The position numbers and the translations under genes were made by a program. The notes under the pieces were generated by a model. The model was not told the DNA's origin and made no database searches. It was given only the letters and a program-made list of their open reading frames with translations. This document shows positions 1 to 6,098 of a stretch of 13,472 nucleotides of DNA, in pieces; within the stretch, counting starts at the first letter, position 1, and the number at the start of each line of letters is the position of its first letter. The stretch comes from DATGSF01 sp035302865 (GTDB lineage: Bacteria; Bacteroidota; Bacteroidia; Chitinophagales; Chitinophagaceae). Location of the stretch: contig DATGSF010000036.1 in the NCBI GenBank assembly GCA_035302865.1, forward strand, positions 1 to 13,472, in the 5' to 3' direction.

Positions 1-1237
1 TAACAGAAGCGTTATGACCTCCAAAGCCAAATGTATTACTAATTGCGGCCTTTACTTCTCGTTCTTGATACGTATTTAATGTAAGATTTAGGTCTGGGTT
101 AATATCAGGATCTACTACTTTGTGATTTATCGTAGGAGGTATAATATTATTTTTTAAAGCTAAAACGGTAGCAATAGCTTCTATAGCACCTGCAGCTCCT
201 AATAAATGACCTGTCATTGATTTTGTAGAGCTAATATTTAATTTTGTAGCATGTTCTTTAAATACTTTTTCTATAGCTGTAATTTCTGCTACATCACCTA
301 TTGGTGTTGAAGTACCATGTACATTTATATAATCAATGTCTTCTGGTTTTAAATTTGCATCTTCTAATGCATTATTCATCACATTGATTACTCCTAGTCC
401 TTCTGGATGTGGAGCAGTTAAATGGTAAGCATCTGCGCTCATTCCACCACCTACAACTTCACATATAATATTAGCACCTCTTTTCTTTGCATGTTCTAAT
501 TCTTCCAAAATTAAAGAACCTCCACCCTCTCCTAAAACAAAACCATCTCTTGTTTTATCAAAAGGTCTGCTTGCAGATTTCGGATCTTCATTTCTTTCAG
601 ATAAAGCTTTCATAGCATTGAATCCTCCAATTCCAGATTCTGTAACTACAGCTTCTGACCCTCCAGTAACAAAAGCATCCGCTTTACCAAGTCGAATATA
701 ATTAAAAGCATCAATTAAGCCATGCGTAGAACTTGCACATGCGCTAACTGTTGCAAAGTTAGGACCTCTATATCCATATTTCATAGAAATGTGTCCTGCA
801 GCAATATCTAATATTAATTTAGGAATAAAGAAAGGATTAAAACGAGGAGTACCATCTCCATCATGGTAGTTTTTCATTTCTTCAATAAAAGTAATCATAC
901 CACCAATTCCTGATGACCATATTACCCCTACTCTATCCTTATCAATTCCTTCCTGTTCTAGATTTGCATTTTTTATAGCTTCATCAGCAGCAATCATTGC
1001 AATTTGAGAGAAGCGGTCTAATCTACGCGCATCTCTTCTATGCATATAGTCTTCTACATTGAAGTCTTTTAATTCACAAGCAAATCTAGTTTTGAATTTA
1101 CTAGCATCAAATTGTTTAATGAAATCGGCGCCCGAAACACCATCTTTCAAGGCAGACCAATATTGATCTACTGTATTACCAATAGGGGTTAGGGCACCGA
1201 GGCCCGTTATCACAACACGTTTTAACGGAATATTCAT
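1..1237 (-). CDS. fabF: Beta-ketoacyl-ACP synthase II (3' end cut by window edge)
   Basis: Condensing enzyme of type II fatty acid synthesis: it joins malonyl-ACP to a growing acyl-ACP with loss of CO2, in the cytoplasm. I translated it by hand from the ATG at 1237; 412 codons are visible without a stop. The thiolase-fold catalytic triad is complete: Cys167 in VSACASSTHG, His307 in VHGTSTPIGD and His344 in STKSMTGHLLGAAGA. The glycine-rich NTFGFGGHNASV stretch lies at the very end of the visible part. E. coli FabF has about 413 residues with the triad four residues earlier, so only about five residues are missing. It starts 30 bases after the acpP stop and is probably cotranscribed with it. 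In many Bacteroidota rnc follows fabF, but that would lie outside the window. KAS II rather than KAS I is inferred from the Cys-His-His motifs and the acpP neighbour. Confidence 0.96.
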   Translation of the reverse strand, partial: MNIPLKRVVITGLGALTPIGNTVDQYWSALKDGVSGADFIKQFDASKFKTRFACELKDFNVEDYMHRRDARRLDRFSQIAMIAADEAIKNANLEQEGIDKDRVGVIWSSGIGGMITFIEEMKNYHDGDGTPRFNPFFIPKLILDIAAGHISMKYGYRGPNFATVSACASSTHGLIDAFNYIRLGKADAFVTGGSEAVVTESGIGGFNAMKALSERNEDPKSASRPFDKTRDGFVLGEGGGSLILEELEHAKKRGANIICEVVGGGMSADAYHLTAPHPEGLGVINVMNNALEDANLKPEDIDYINVHGTSTPIGDVAEITAIEKVFKEHATKLNISSTKSMTGHLLGAAGAIEAIATVLALKNNIIPPTINHKVVDPDINPDLNLTLNTYQEREVKAAISNTFGFGGHNASV

Positions 1238-1267
1238 TTAACAAATTTATTTGAGTTATCTAATAAA

Positions 1268-1504
1268 TTATTTTACATGCTCTTCTAAATAAGAGATTAC
1301 TTGACCAACGCTAGCAATGTTTTCAGCTTGATCATCTGGGATAGAGATATTGAATTCTTTTTCAAATTCCATCATTAATTCTACTGTGTCTAAAGAATCA
1401 GCTCCTAAATCATTTGTAAAGTTAGCTTCGTTTGTTACTTCAGACTCGTCAACTCCTAATTTGTCAACGATAATTTTTTTTACGCGATTAGCAATTTCTG
1501 ACAT
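1268..1504 (-). CDS. acpP: Acyl carrier protein
   Basis: Small acidic carrier that holds growing acyl chains as thioesters on a 4'-phosphopantetheine arm and hands them to FabF and the other fatty acid synthesis enzymes. The 78-residue length is typical. The attachment site is Ser37 in the classic motif GADSLDTVELMM, and the flanking helices are rich in Glu and Asp as expected. The start is the ATG at 1504, giving the usual MSEIANRVKKII N-terminus. It is the first gene of the acpP-fabF pair. A good Bacteroidota-type promoter lies about 80 bases upstream (1583-1614). Identification is essentially certain. Confidence 0.98.
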   Translation of the reverse strand: MSEIANRVKKIIVDKLGVDESEVTNEANFTNDLGADSLDTVELMMEFEKEFNISIPDDQAENIASVGQVISYLEEHVK

Positions 1505-1582
1505 AATGTTGCAATTTTATTTAATAGGTGCAAAAATATACTTTTTATTAGAATTAAAATAATCTTTTTAAAAAGTATCTTT

Positions 1583-1614
1583 CAAATATAAATAATTTAC
1601 TTTGTGAAAACCAA
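1583..1614 (-). promoter_or_regulatory. Probable promoter of acpP-fabF
   Basis: On the minus strand TATATTTG (1590-1583) matches the Bacteroidota -7 consensus TAnnTTTG exactly. It is preceded by TTG (1614-1612) with a 21-base spacer, within the spacing reported for the -33 element. Transcription would start near 1577 and leave a leader of about 70 bases. A second TAnnTTTG match, TATTTTTG at 1538-1531, lies closer to the gene but has no TTG at a suitable distance. Known: the consensus. Inferred: use at this gene. Confidence 0.6.
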
Positions 1615-1642
1615 AAATAGAGACTTATTTTTAATTTTCGGT

Positions 1643-1671
1643 GCAAAGTTGTCAATTTTTAATGACTTTGC
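1643..1671 (-). terminator. Hairpin just downstream of fumC, possible terminator
   Basis: GCAAAGT (1643-1649) and ACTTTGC (1665-1671) are perfect inverted repeats around a 15-base loop. They begin nine bases after the fumC stop. Inner GTCA/TGAC pairing could extend or compete with the stem. No long U-run follows in the fumC direction; the sequence there is A-rich. It is therefore not a textbook intrinsic terminator and could instead protect the 3' end. Confidence 0.4.
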
Positions 1672-1679
1672 CTAATTTT

Positions 1680-3077
1680 TTAATCAAAACCTACCATATC
1701 TCTAGGGTTTACCCACTGGTCAAACTCTTCTTCCGTTAAATATCCCAATGCAACGGCTACTTCTTTTAATGTTTTTCCTTCCTTATGTGCTGTTTGGGCT
1801 ATCTCTGCAGCTTTATAATATCCAATCTTTGTATTCAAAGCAGTTACAAGCATCAATGAGTTATTTAAGTGTGCATCGATATTTTCTTGAATTGGTTCAA
1901 TTCCTACTGCACAATTATCATTGAAAGAAATACAACCATCAGCAATTAAGCGAGCACTGTGTAAGAAATTATAAATCATCATTGGTTTAAATACATTCAG
2001 CTCTAAATGACCATTTGCACCACCAACATTGATAGCAACATCATTTCCTAATACTTGCGCTGCAATCATAGTTAATGCTTCAGATTGTGTAGGATTTACT
2101 TTCCCTGGCATAATTGAAGAACCAGGTTCATTCTCTGGAATCGCTATTTCCGCTAAACCTGCACGAGGACCCGATGCTAATAAACGGATATCATTTGCTA
2201 TCTTCATTAAAGAAGTAGCCACCGTTTTTAAAGCTCCATGGGATTCTACTATTGCATCATGTGCCGCTAATGCTTCAAATTTATTTTCTGCTGTGATAAA
2301 AGGTAAACCTGTTAATTCGCTAATCTTTTTAGCAACTAAAGGAGCATATCCTTTTGGAGTATTAATTCCAGTACCTACAGCTGTTCCACCTAAAGCTAAT
2401 TGACTTAAATGAGCTAAAGTGTTTTTGATTGCTTTAATACCAAAGTTTAATTGTGCCGTAAAACCACTCAATGCTTGCCCCAAGGTTAATGGAGTGGCAT
2501 CCATTAAATGTGTTCTTCCTATCTTTACTACCTCCATATAATCTTTTGATTTTTGCTCAAAAGTGTCCCTTAGCTTTTCTAAAGCAGGTATGGTCTTGTT
2601 TACCAAGATTTTATATGCTGCAATATGCATAGCAGTGGGAAAAGTATCATTAGAAGATTGTGATTTATTAACATCATCATTAGGATGCACTTTTTTCTCC
2701 TTATCACTTAATTTTCCACCACTTAAAACATGTGCTTTATTAGCTACAACTTCATTCATGTTCATATTGGACTGTGTACCAGAACCTGTTTGCCAAACTA
2801 CTAAAGGAAATTGATCATCTAATTCTCCATTTAATACAGCATCACATGCTTTAATAATTAAATCCTTTTTTTCATCATTTAAAACACCTAATTCATTATT
2901 TGTCAAAGCTGCTGCTTTTTTTAGATATGCAAAAGCTTCTATAATTTCTCTTGGCATTTTATTGATATCCTGAGCAATTTTGAAGTTCTGAATGGAACGC
3001 TGTGTCTGTGCTCCATAATAAGCTTCAGAAGGTACATGTACTTCTCCTAAAGTATCCTTTTCTATACGATAAGACAT
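1680..3077 (-). CDS. fumC: Class II fumarate hydratase (fumarase C)
   Basis: Converts fumarate to L-malate in the TCA cycle; it is a cytoplasmic homotetramer that needs no iron-sulfur cluster. The 465-residue length fits class II fumarases. Visible family motifs are GSGTQSNMNMNEV (98-110), HPNDDVNKSQSSNDTFPT (131-148), GRTHLMDATPLTLGQ (187-201) with His190 equivalent to E. coli His188, and the superfamily signature GSSIMPGKVNP (319-329), which holds the catalytic serine (S320) and Lys326. The C-terminal domain ends in a normal GYLTEEEFDQWVNP-type tail. Aspartase and argininosuccinate lyase share the signature, but the motif set favours fumarase. The gene stands alone, divergent from the TauE-type permease and followed by acpP in the same direction after 175 bases. 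Confidence 0.96.
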   Translation of the reverse strand: MSYRIEKDTLGEVHVPSEAYYGAQTQRSIQNFKIAQDINKMPREIIEAFAYLKKAAALTNNELGVLNDEKKDLIIKACDAVLNGELDDQFPLVVWQTGSGTQSNMNMNEVVANKAHVLSGGKLSDKEKKVHPNDDVNKSQSSNDTFPTAMHIAAYKILVNKTIPALEKLRDTFEQKSKDYMEVVKIGRTHLMDATPLTLGQALSGFTAQLNFGIKAIKNTLAHLSQLALGGTAVGTGINTPKGYAPLVAKKISELTGLPFITAENKFEALAAHDAIVESHGALKTVATSLMKIANDIRLLASGPRAGLAEIAIPENEPGSSIMPGKVNPTQSEALTMIAAQVLGNDVAINVGGANGHLELNVFKPMMIYNFLHSARLIADGCISFNDNCAVGIEPIQENIDAHLNNSLMLVTALNTKIGYYKAAEIAQTAHKEGKTLKEVAVALGYLTEEEFDQWVNPRDMVGFD

Positions 3078-3114
3078 TTTGTATGATTTTAAAATATTTT
3101 AAATATAACTTGCA

Positions 3115-3122
3115 CAAAGATA
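3115..3122 (-). promoter_or_regulatory. Probable -7 element of fumC promoter
   Basis: TATCTTTG on the minus strand (3122-3115) fits TAnnTTTG exactly and lies 37 bases upstream of the fumC ATG. The -33 position holds only CTG (one base off TTG) about 20 bases further upstream. The promoter is plausible but its upstream half is imperfect. Confidence 0.5.
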
Positions 3123-3190
3123 CAAAAAATGCTGGAAAAATTCAGTGGTATTATTTATGTGCTAAGTAAGTTTTGTTGTAAAAATCGAAT

Positions 3191-4069
3191 ATGTTTAAAA
3201 AAATTCTGAAAATATTTGCAATACTCTTACCTTTGGAATATATGTCTGATATATACTTTATTCTTTCTATAATAAGTGGCTGTTTTTTAGCTGGATTTGT
3301 GGGTGCACTCACAGGATTAGGTGGAGGAATAATCGTAGTACCATTGTTAAGTATCGTTTTAGGGATAGATTTAAATTATGCCATTGGCGCATCTTTAATC
3401 TCCGTTATAGCAACTTCTTCTGGTGCTGCAACTGCTTTTTTAAAGAAGGGAATCACTAATTTACGAATAGGTTTATTTTTGGAAATTGCTACTACCATCG
3501 GAGCTGTTATAGGTGCAGTCATAGCAGTATATATTGCAAGTAAAAATGCTATTAATATTATTTTTGGATCCGTATTGATTTTTTCAGCGATAAATGGAGC
3601 TAGGAAAAAAAGGAAAACACATTCTGTTCCAGAGAGCAGATGGGCAAAGCGTTTACGACTTAATGCTTCCTATGAGGATAAAGGAAAAGTTGTGCCATAC
3701 AAAGTAACAAATGTATGGGGTGGATTTTCAATGATGTCTTTGGCAGGGGTATTATCAGGTTTATTGGGAATTGGCTCTGGAGCTTTGAAAGTTTTAGCTA
3801 TGGATAATATCATGAAAATGCCTTTTAAAGTAAGTACTACAACTTCTAATTTTATGATAGGTGTTACCGCTGCAGCTAGTGCAGTGGTATATTTGCAGAA
3901 AGGATATATAGTCCCCGAAATTGCAGCTCCAGTAATGATTGGAGTCTTAGCAGGTTCTAGAATTGGTGCCAAAGTTTTAACTTATGTAGATACATATTGG
4001 CTTAAGAGGGTTTTTATTTTAATTATTACAATTATTGGAATACAAATGATGTATAAAGGTTTTAAATAA
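3191..4069 (+). CDS. TauE/SafE-family inner-membrane permease
   Basis: Predicted multi-pass inner-membrane protein of the TauE/SafE family, whose members export sulfite, sulfoacetate or related organosulfur anions; the substrate here cannot be read from sequence. The family's internal duplication is visible: GFVGALTGLGGGIIVVPLL (35-53) in the first half and LAGVLSGLLGIGSGALKVL (184-202) in the second. Hydrophobic segments lie near 22-57, 64-83, 92-134, 178-204, 219-236, 243-263 and 273-287. A basic hydrophilic loop at 138-172 joins the halves. The 292 residues are slightly more than usual. A second ATG at 3242 (Met18, MSDIYFILSII) would give a more typical N-terminus and may be the real start. 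I saw no clear promoter. No sulfur-metabolism genes lie alongside. Confidence 0.85.
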   Translation: MFKKILKIFAILLPLEYMSDIYFILSIISGCFLAGFVGALTGLGGGIIVVPLLSIVLGIDLNYAIGASLISVIATSSGAATAFLKKGITNLRIGLFLEIATTIGAVIGAVIAVYIASKNAINIIFGSVLIFSAINGARKKRKTHSVPESRWAKRLRLNASYEDKGKVVPYKVTNVWGGFSMMSLAGVLSGLLGIGSGALKVLAMDNIMKMPFKVSTTTSNFMIGVTAAASAVVYLQKGYIVPEIAAPVMIGVLAGSRIGAKVLTYVDTYWLKRVFILIITIIGIQMMYKGFK

Positions 4070-4128
4070 AAACAAAACTGGTATAATATTGTAATTTCTA
4101 TTCTCTATCTGTTATTTATAAATTCATG

Positions 4129-4179
4129 AGGTATTTAAGTCAAAAAATCACATGTCTTGAAATAATAAATACCTTTTTT
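4129..4179 (+). terminator. Possible intrinsic terminator after the permease gene
   Basis: AGGTATTTA (4129-4137) and TAAATACCT (4166-4174) are perfect 9-base inverted repeats. The second arm runs directly into a T-run ending at 4179. The 28-base loop can partly pair internally (AAG with CTT). The structure lies 60 bases after the permease stop codon. The long AT-rich stem makes it weaker than the other terminators in this window. Confidence 0.5.
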
Positions 4180-4276
4180 AGAGTAAAATGTTAGATATAT
4201 TTATTTAGCCGATTATTTATAAAAAATTAAAAAATAAAAACTTACTAAAAGTGAGTAGAATACTTTGATGAAATAA

Positions 4277-4304
4277 TTTGACAATTACTTTGGATATAAC
4301 TTTG
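4277..4304 (+). promoter_or_regulatory. Possible promoter of the 4350-5198 gene
   Basis: TAACTTTG (4297-4304) is an exact TAnnTTTG -7 match, 45 bases before the ATG. TTTG at 4277-4280 could serve as the -33 element, but the 16-base spacer is shorter than the usual 17-23. Confidence 0.45.
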
Positions 4305-4349
4305 AAATCTTAAACATTTAAATTTTATTTGTTCAATAAAAGTTAAAAT

Positions 4350-5198
4350 ATGAATAAAAAAGGTTATTTGTCAGGGCTAATTGTCTTTTTCTTTGCAATG
4401 TTTCTTATAGGTTTTACTGCCGAAGCTCAATCTATTGGAAGAATGATTTCCACTTATAATAGAGCTAAAGAGGCTGGGAATTCGGTTAGAGGAAAATCTT
4501 ATAAAAGTTATGATATGGGCTTTGGTTTAGGTTTTACAGGATTTGATTATAATTATACTTATGCAATTTTAAACGATAAATTAGAGAAAATTGGAGAGGA
4601 AGGTGAGGATGGTTCATTTATGGCTTTTAGTTGGAGAATGGGTGCAACTACAGATTTATGGTTAACAAAGATAGGCTACAATTCAAGTTTAACATTTAGA
4701 TATGGTGCTAAAGGTAATATTTATGAATATTTTCCTAAAAGCTGGATAGATCCTGAAAATAATAATCGTTTTGAAAACCCTATGATGGGATACAGTATTT
4801 CTGTGCCTTTAGGATTAAATATTAGTACTGGAGGCATGAGCTCCTTAAACAAAAATGACAAAAGCTCTTTCACTGCAGGAGTAGGAATTCAACCCAGTTA
4901 TTACTTCTTAGCTTACGGAGATCATATTGCTATGAATTTTGATTTAAAGCCTTATATTTCCATTACAGCAGGATTTTTTGCAGGCATTCAGTGGAATGTA
5001 TTCATGCACTTTTCTCCTGGTTCAAAAACTGTAATACAGTCTAGAGAGGAAGGAAAAGATGGTTCAATTTTTCAAGGAAGACGCATCTCTGGGGGTAATT
5101 CAAATGTTAGTTATGCTACTTTAAAACAGAAGGGGACTATTGATATAGGTATTTCTTTTTTGCCTTTTTCATTTTTATGGGAGGATTCATTTAGATAA
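4350..5198 (+). CDS. Secreted protein of unknown function, probably outer-membrane beta-barrel
   Basis: I do not recognise this 282-residue protein. The N-terminus is a clear Sec signal peptide: NKKGY, then a hydrophobic core about 8-22, then a likely signal peptidase I site near AEAQS (24-28). A short helical-looking stretch follows (RMISTYNRAKEAGNSV). The rest alternates polar and aromatic/hydrophobic residues, with repeated Gly and aromatic girdle-like patterns: YDMGFGLGFTGFDYNYTY, SFMAFSWRMGATTDLWL, MGYSISVPLGLNIS, SFTAGVGIQPSYYFLAYG, PYISITAGFFAGIQWNVFMHF, GTIDIGISFLPFSFLW. This is what transmembrane beta-strands of a small barrel look like. The penultimate strand ends before the C-terminus, and the last residue is Arg rather than the usual Phe. 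It is probably a single-gene unit, ended by the hairpin at 5201-5243. Function is not inferred. Confidence 0.8.
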   Translation: MNKKGYLSGLIVFFFAMFLIGFTAEAQSIGRMISTYNRAKEAGNSVRGKSYKSYDMGFGLGFTGFDYNYTYAILNDKLEKIGEEGEDGSFMAFSWRMGATTDLWLTKIGYNSSLTFRYGAKGNIYEYFPKSWIDPENNNRFENPMMGYSISVPLGLNISTGGMSSLNKNDKSSFTAGVGIQPSYYFLAYGDHIAMNFDLKPYISITAGFFAGIQWNVFMHFSPGSKTVIQSREEGKDGSIFQGRRISGGNSNVSYATLKQKGTIDIGISFLPFSFLWEDSFR

Positions 5199-5200
5199 AA

Positions 5201-5243
5201 GAAATAAAAAAAACGAGGAAAACTAATCCTCGTTTTTTATTTC
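5201..5243. terminator. Bidirectional intrinsic terminator between convergent genes
   Basis: The core arms ACGAGGA (5213-5219) and TCCTCGT (5227-5233) enclose a 7-base loop. The stem extends through an A-run on the left and a T-run on the right, then GAAAT/ATTTC, to 5201 and 5243 with a two-base bulge. The A-run and T-run give U-tracts in both directions, so the hairpin can end transcription of the plus-strand gene ending at 5198 and of cmk. It overlaps the last codons and stop of cmk (5223-5225). Confidence 0.85.
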
Positions 5244-5912
5244 TTCAATTATTCTATCTACCCACTCTAAAACTAATTGTAGCTGTTCTTCTCTATTCAA
5301 ATTACTATTATCCAAAACTTTTGCATCTTCAGATTGTCTTAAAGGACTTTCTTCTCTATGTGTATCGATATAATCCCTTTGTTGGATATTCTCTTTTACT
5401 TCTTCTAAAGTAATTTCTGGATTTTTAATTCTTAATTCAGCATATCTTCTTTGGATTCTGGTTTTTTCATTTGCCGTCATAAATATTTTTAATTCAGCAT
5501 CTGGAAAAACAATATTTCCAATATCACGACCATCCATTATTACTCCTTTGTTTTTTCCTAATGCTCTTTGTTGCGCTACTGCAAAGCGTCTTACTGCCTT
5601 TTTGCTAGCTACTTCACTCACTTTATTTGCCACATGCATGGAACGAATTTCTTCACTAACGTTTTCCTCATTTAAGAATATTTGATTTCTGCCTTCCTCA
5701 TCATCTCCATAACGAATATGAATATTTTTTATAGCATTTTCTATGGCATCCTCATTTTCTATATCAATAGTATTTCTCAAAAAATACAAAGTAATTGCAC
5801 GATACATCGCACCAGTATCAATATAAGTGTATTTTAAAGCTTTAGCTAAATCTTTAGCTAATGTACTTTTTCCACAGGAGGAGTATCCATCAATAGCAAT
5901 TTTAATTTTCAT
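5223..5912 (-). CDS. cmk: Cytidylate kinase
   Basis: Phosphorylates CMP and dCMP to the diphosphates with ATP, in the cytoplasm, salvaging pyrimidine nucleotides and feeding CTP/dCTP pools. The 229 residues match the bacterial CMK length. The Walker A loop is GYSSCGKST (9-17). The nucleotide-binding YIDTGAMYRAIT segment (30-41) and DGRDIGNIVFPDAELKIFMTA match the family's DGRDIGTVVFPDA motif. The R-rich lid (RIQRRYAELR) and the QRDYIDTHREESPLRQSEDA stretch match the substrate-closing region of CMKs. The C-terminus is coded inside a terminator hairpin. It is divergent from the carboxylase gene at 6099. Confidence 0.96.
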   Translation of the reverse strand: MKIKIAIDGYSSCGKSTLAKDLAKALKYTYIDTGAMYRAITLYFLRNTIDIENEDAIENAIKNIHIRYGDDEEGRNQIFLNEENVSEEIRSMHVANKVSEVASKKAVRRFAVAQQRALGKNKGVIMDGRDIGNIVFPDAELKIFMTANEKTRIQRRYAELRIKNPEITLEEVKENIQQRDYIDTHREESPLRQSEDAKVLDNSNLNREEQLQLVLEWVDRIIEEIKNED

Positions 5913-5942
5913 ATCTTAGGTTTGCAATAAAAACTTGGCTTG

Positions 5943-5950
5943 CAAAATTA
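5943..5950 (-). promoter_or_regulatory. Possible -7 element of cmk promoter
   Basis: TAATTTTG on the minus strand (5950-5943) fits TAnnTTTG and lies 30 bases before the cmk ATG. No TTG lies at the -33 spacing. The dyad at 5973-5998 occupies the place where the upstream element would be. Confidence 0.4.
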
Positions 5951-5972
5951 CAGATTAAATTTGATTTTAATA

Positions 5973-5998
5973 AAATTATACTTTTTGGTGTATAATTT
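5973..5998. repeat. Perfect dyad between cmk and the carboxylase gene, possible operator
   Basis: AAATTATAC (5973-5981) and GTATAATTT (5990-5998) are exact inverted repeats separated by 8 bases. The dyad sits in the divergent intergenic region. It is just upstream of the cmk -7 motif and about 55 bases upstream of the carboxylase -7 motif. Its symmetry and position suit a dimeric transcription factor site. A simple AT-rich hairpin is the alternative. Confidence 0.4.
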
Positions 5999-6053
5999 AA
6001 ATGCAATCATTAGTAAGTTGGACATTGAAATTTTTTAAATGCAAAAAAAAATT

Positions 6054-6061
6054 TAATTTTG
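6054..6061 (+). promoter_or_regulatory. Possible -7 element of the carboxylase promoter
   Basis: TAATTTTG fits TAnnTTTG and lies 37 bases before the ATG at 6099. The nearest TTG upstream (6025-6027) is 26 bases away, a little too far for the -33 element, so only the -7 half is convincing. Confidence 0.4.
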
Positions 6062-6098
6062 GAGACAAATTATCAATTAATACCCCTTAAATTTAAAT

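Larger units (their letters stand above)
4070..4349. other. AT-rich intergenic region, 280 bases
   Basis: Very AT-rich sequence between two plus-strand genes. It holds the possible terminator at 4129-4179, a small imperfect hairpin near 4244-4257 (ACTTAC/GTGAGT with one G-U pair), and a promoter-like element at 4277-4304. I see no open frame with coding character on either strand. Confidence 0.5.

Noticed and set aside
1531..1538. Second TAnnTTTG match (minus strand) near the acpP start
   Set aside because: No TTG lies at the usual distance upstream and AT-rich sequence gives such matches by chance; the 1583-1614 pair is better.
1350..1562. Plus-strand open frame opposite acpP
   Set aside because: It covers the acyl carrier protein gene in antisense and runs into its promoter; no motif supports it.
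2029..2403. Plus-strand open frame of 124 codons inside fumC
   Set aside because: It lies wholly opposite the strongly conserved fumC coding sequence, has no family motif, and its residue make-up is that of an antisense shadow.
3670..3972. Minus-strand open frame of 100 codons inside the permease gene
   Set aside because: It is opposite the second half of the TauE/SafE repeat and its hydrophobic pattern simply mirrors that gene.
4070..4349. Possible small RNA or lost small membrane gene after the permease
   Set aside because: There is no coding character, no stable GC-rich structure, and only one AT-rich hairpin that is better explained as a terminator.
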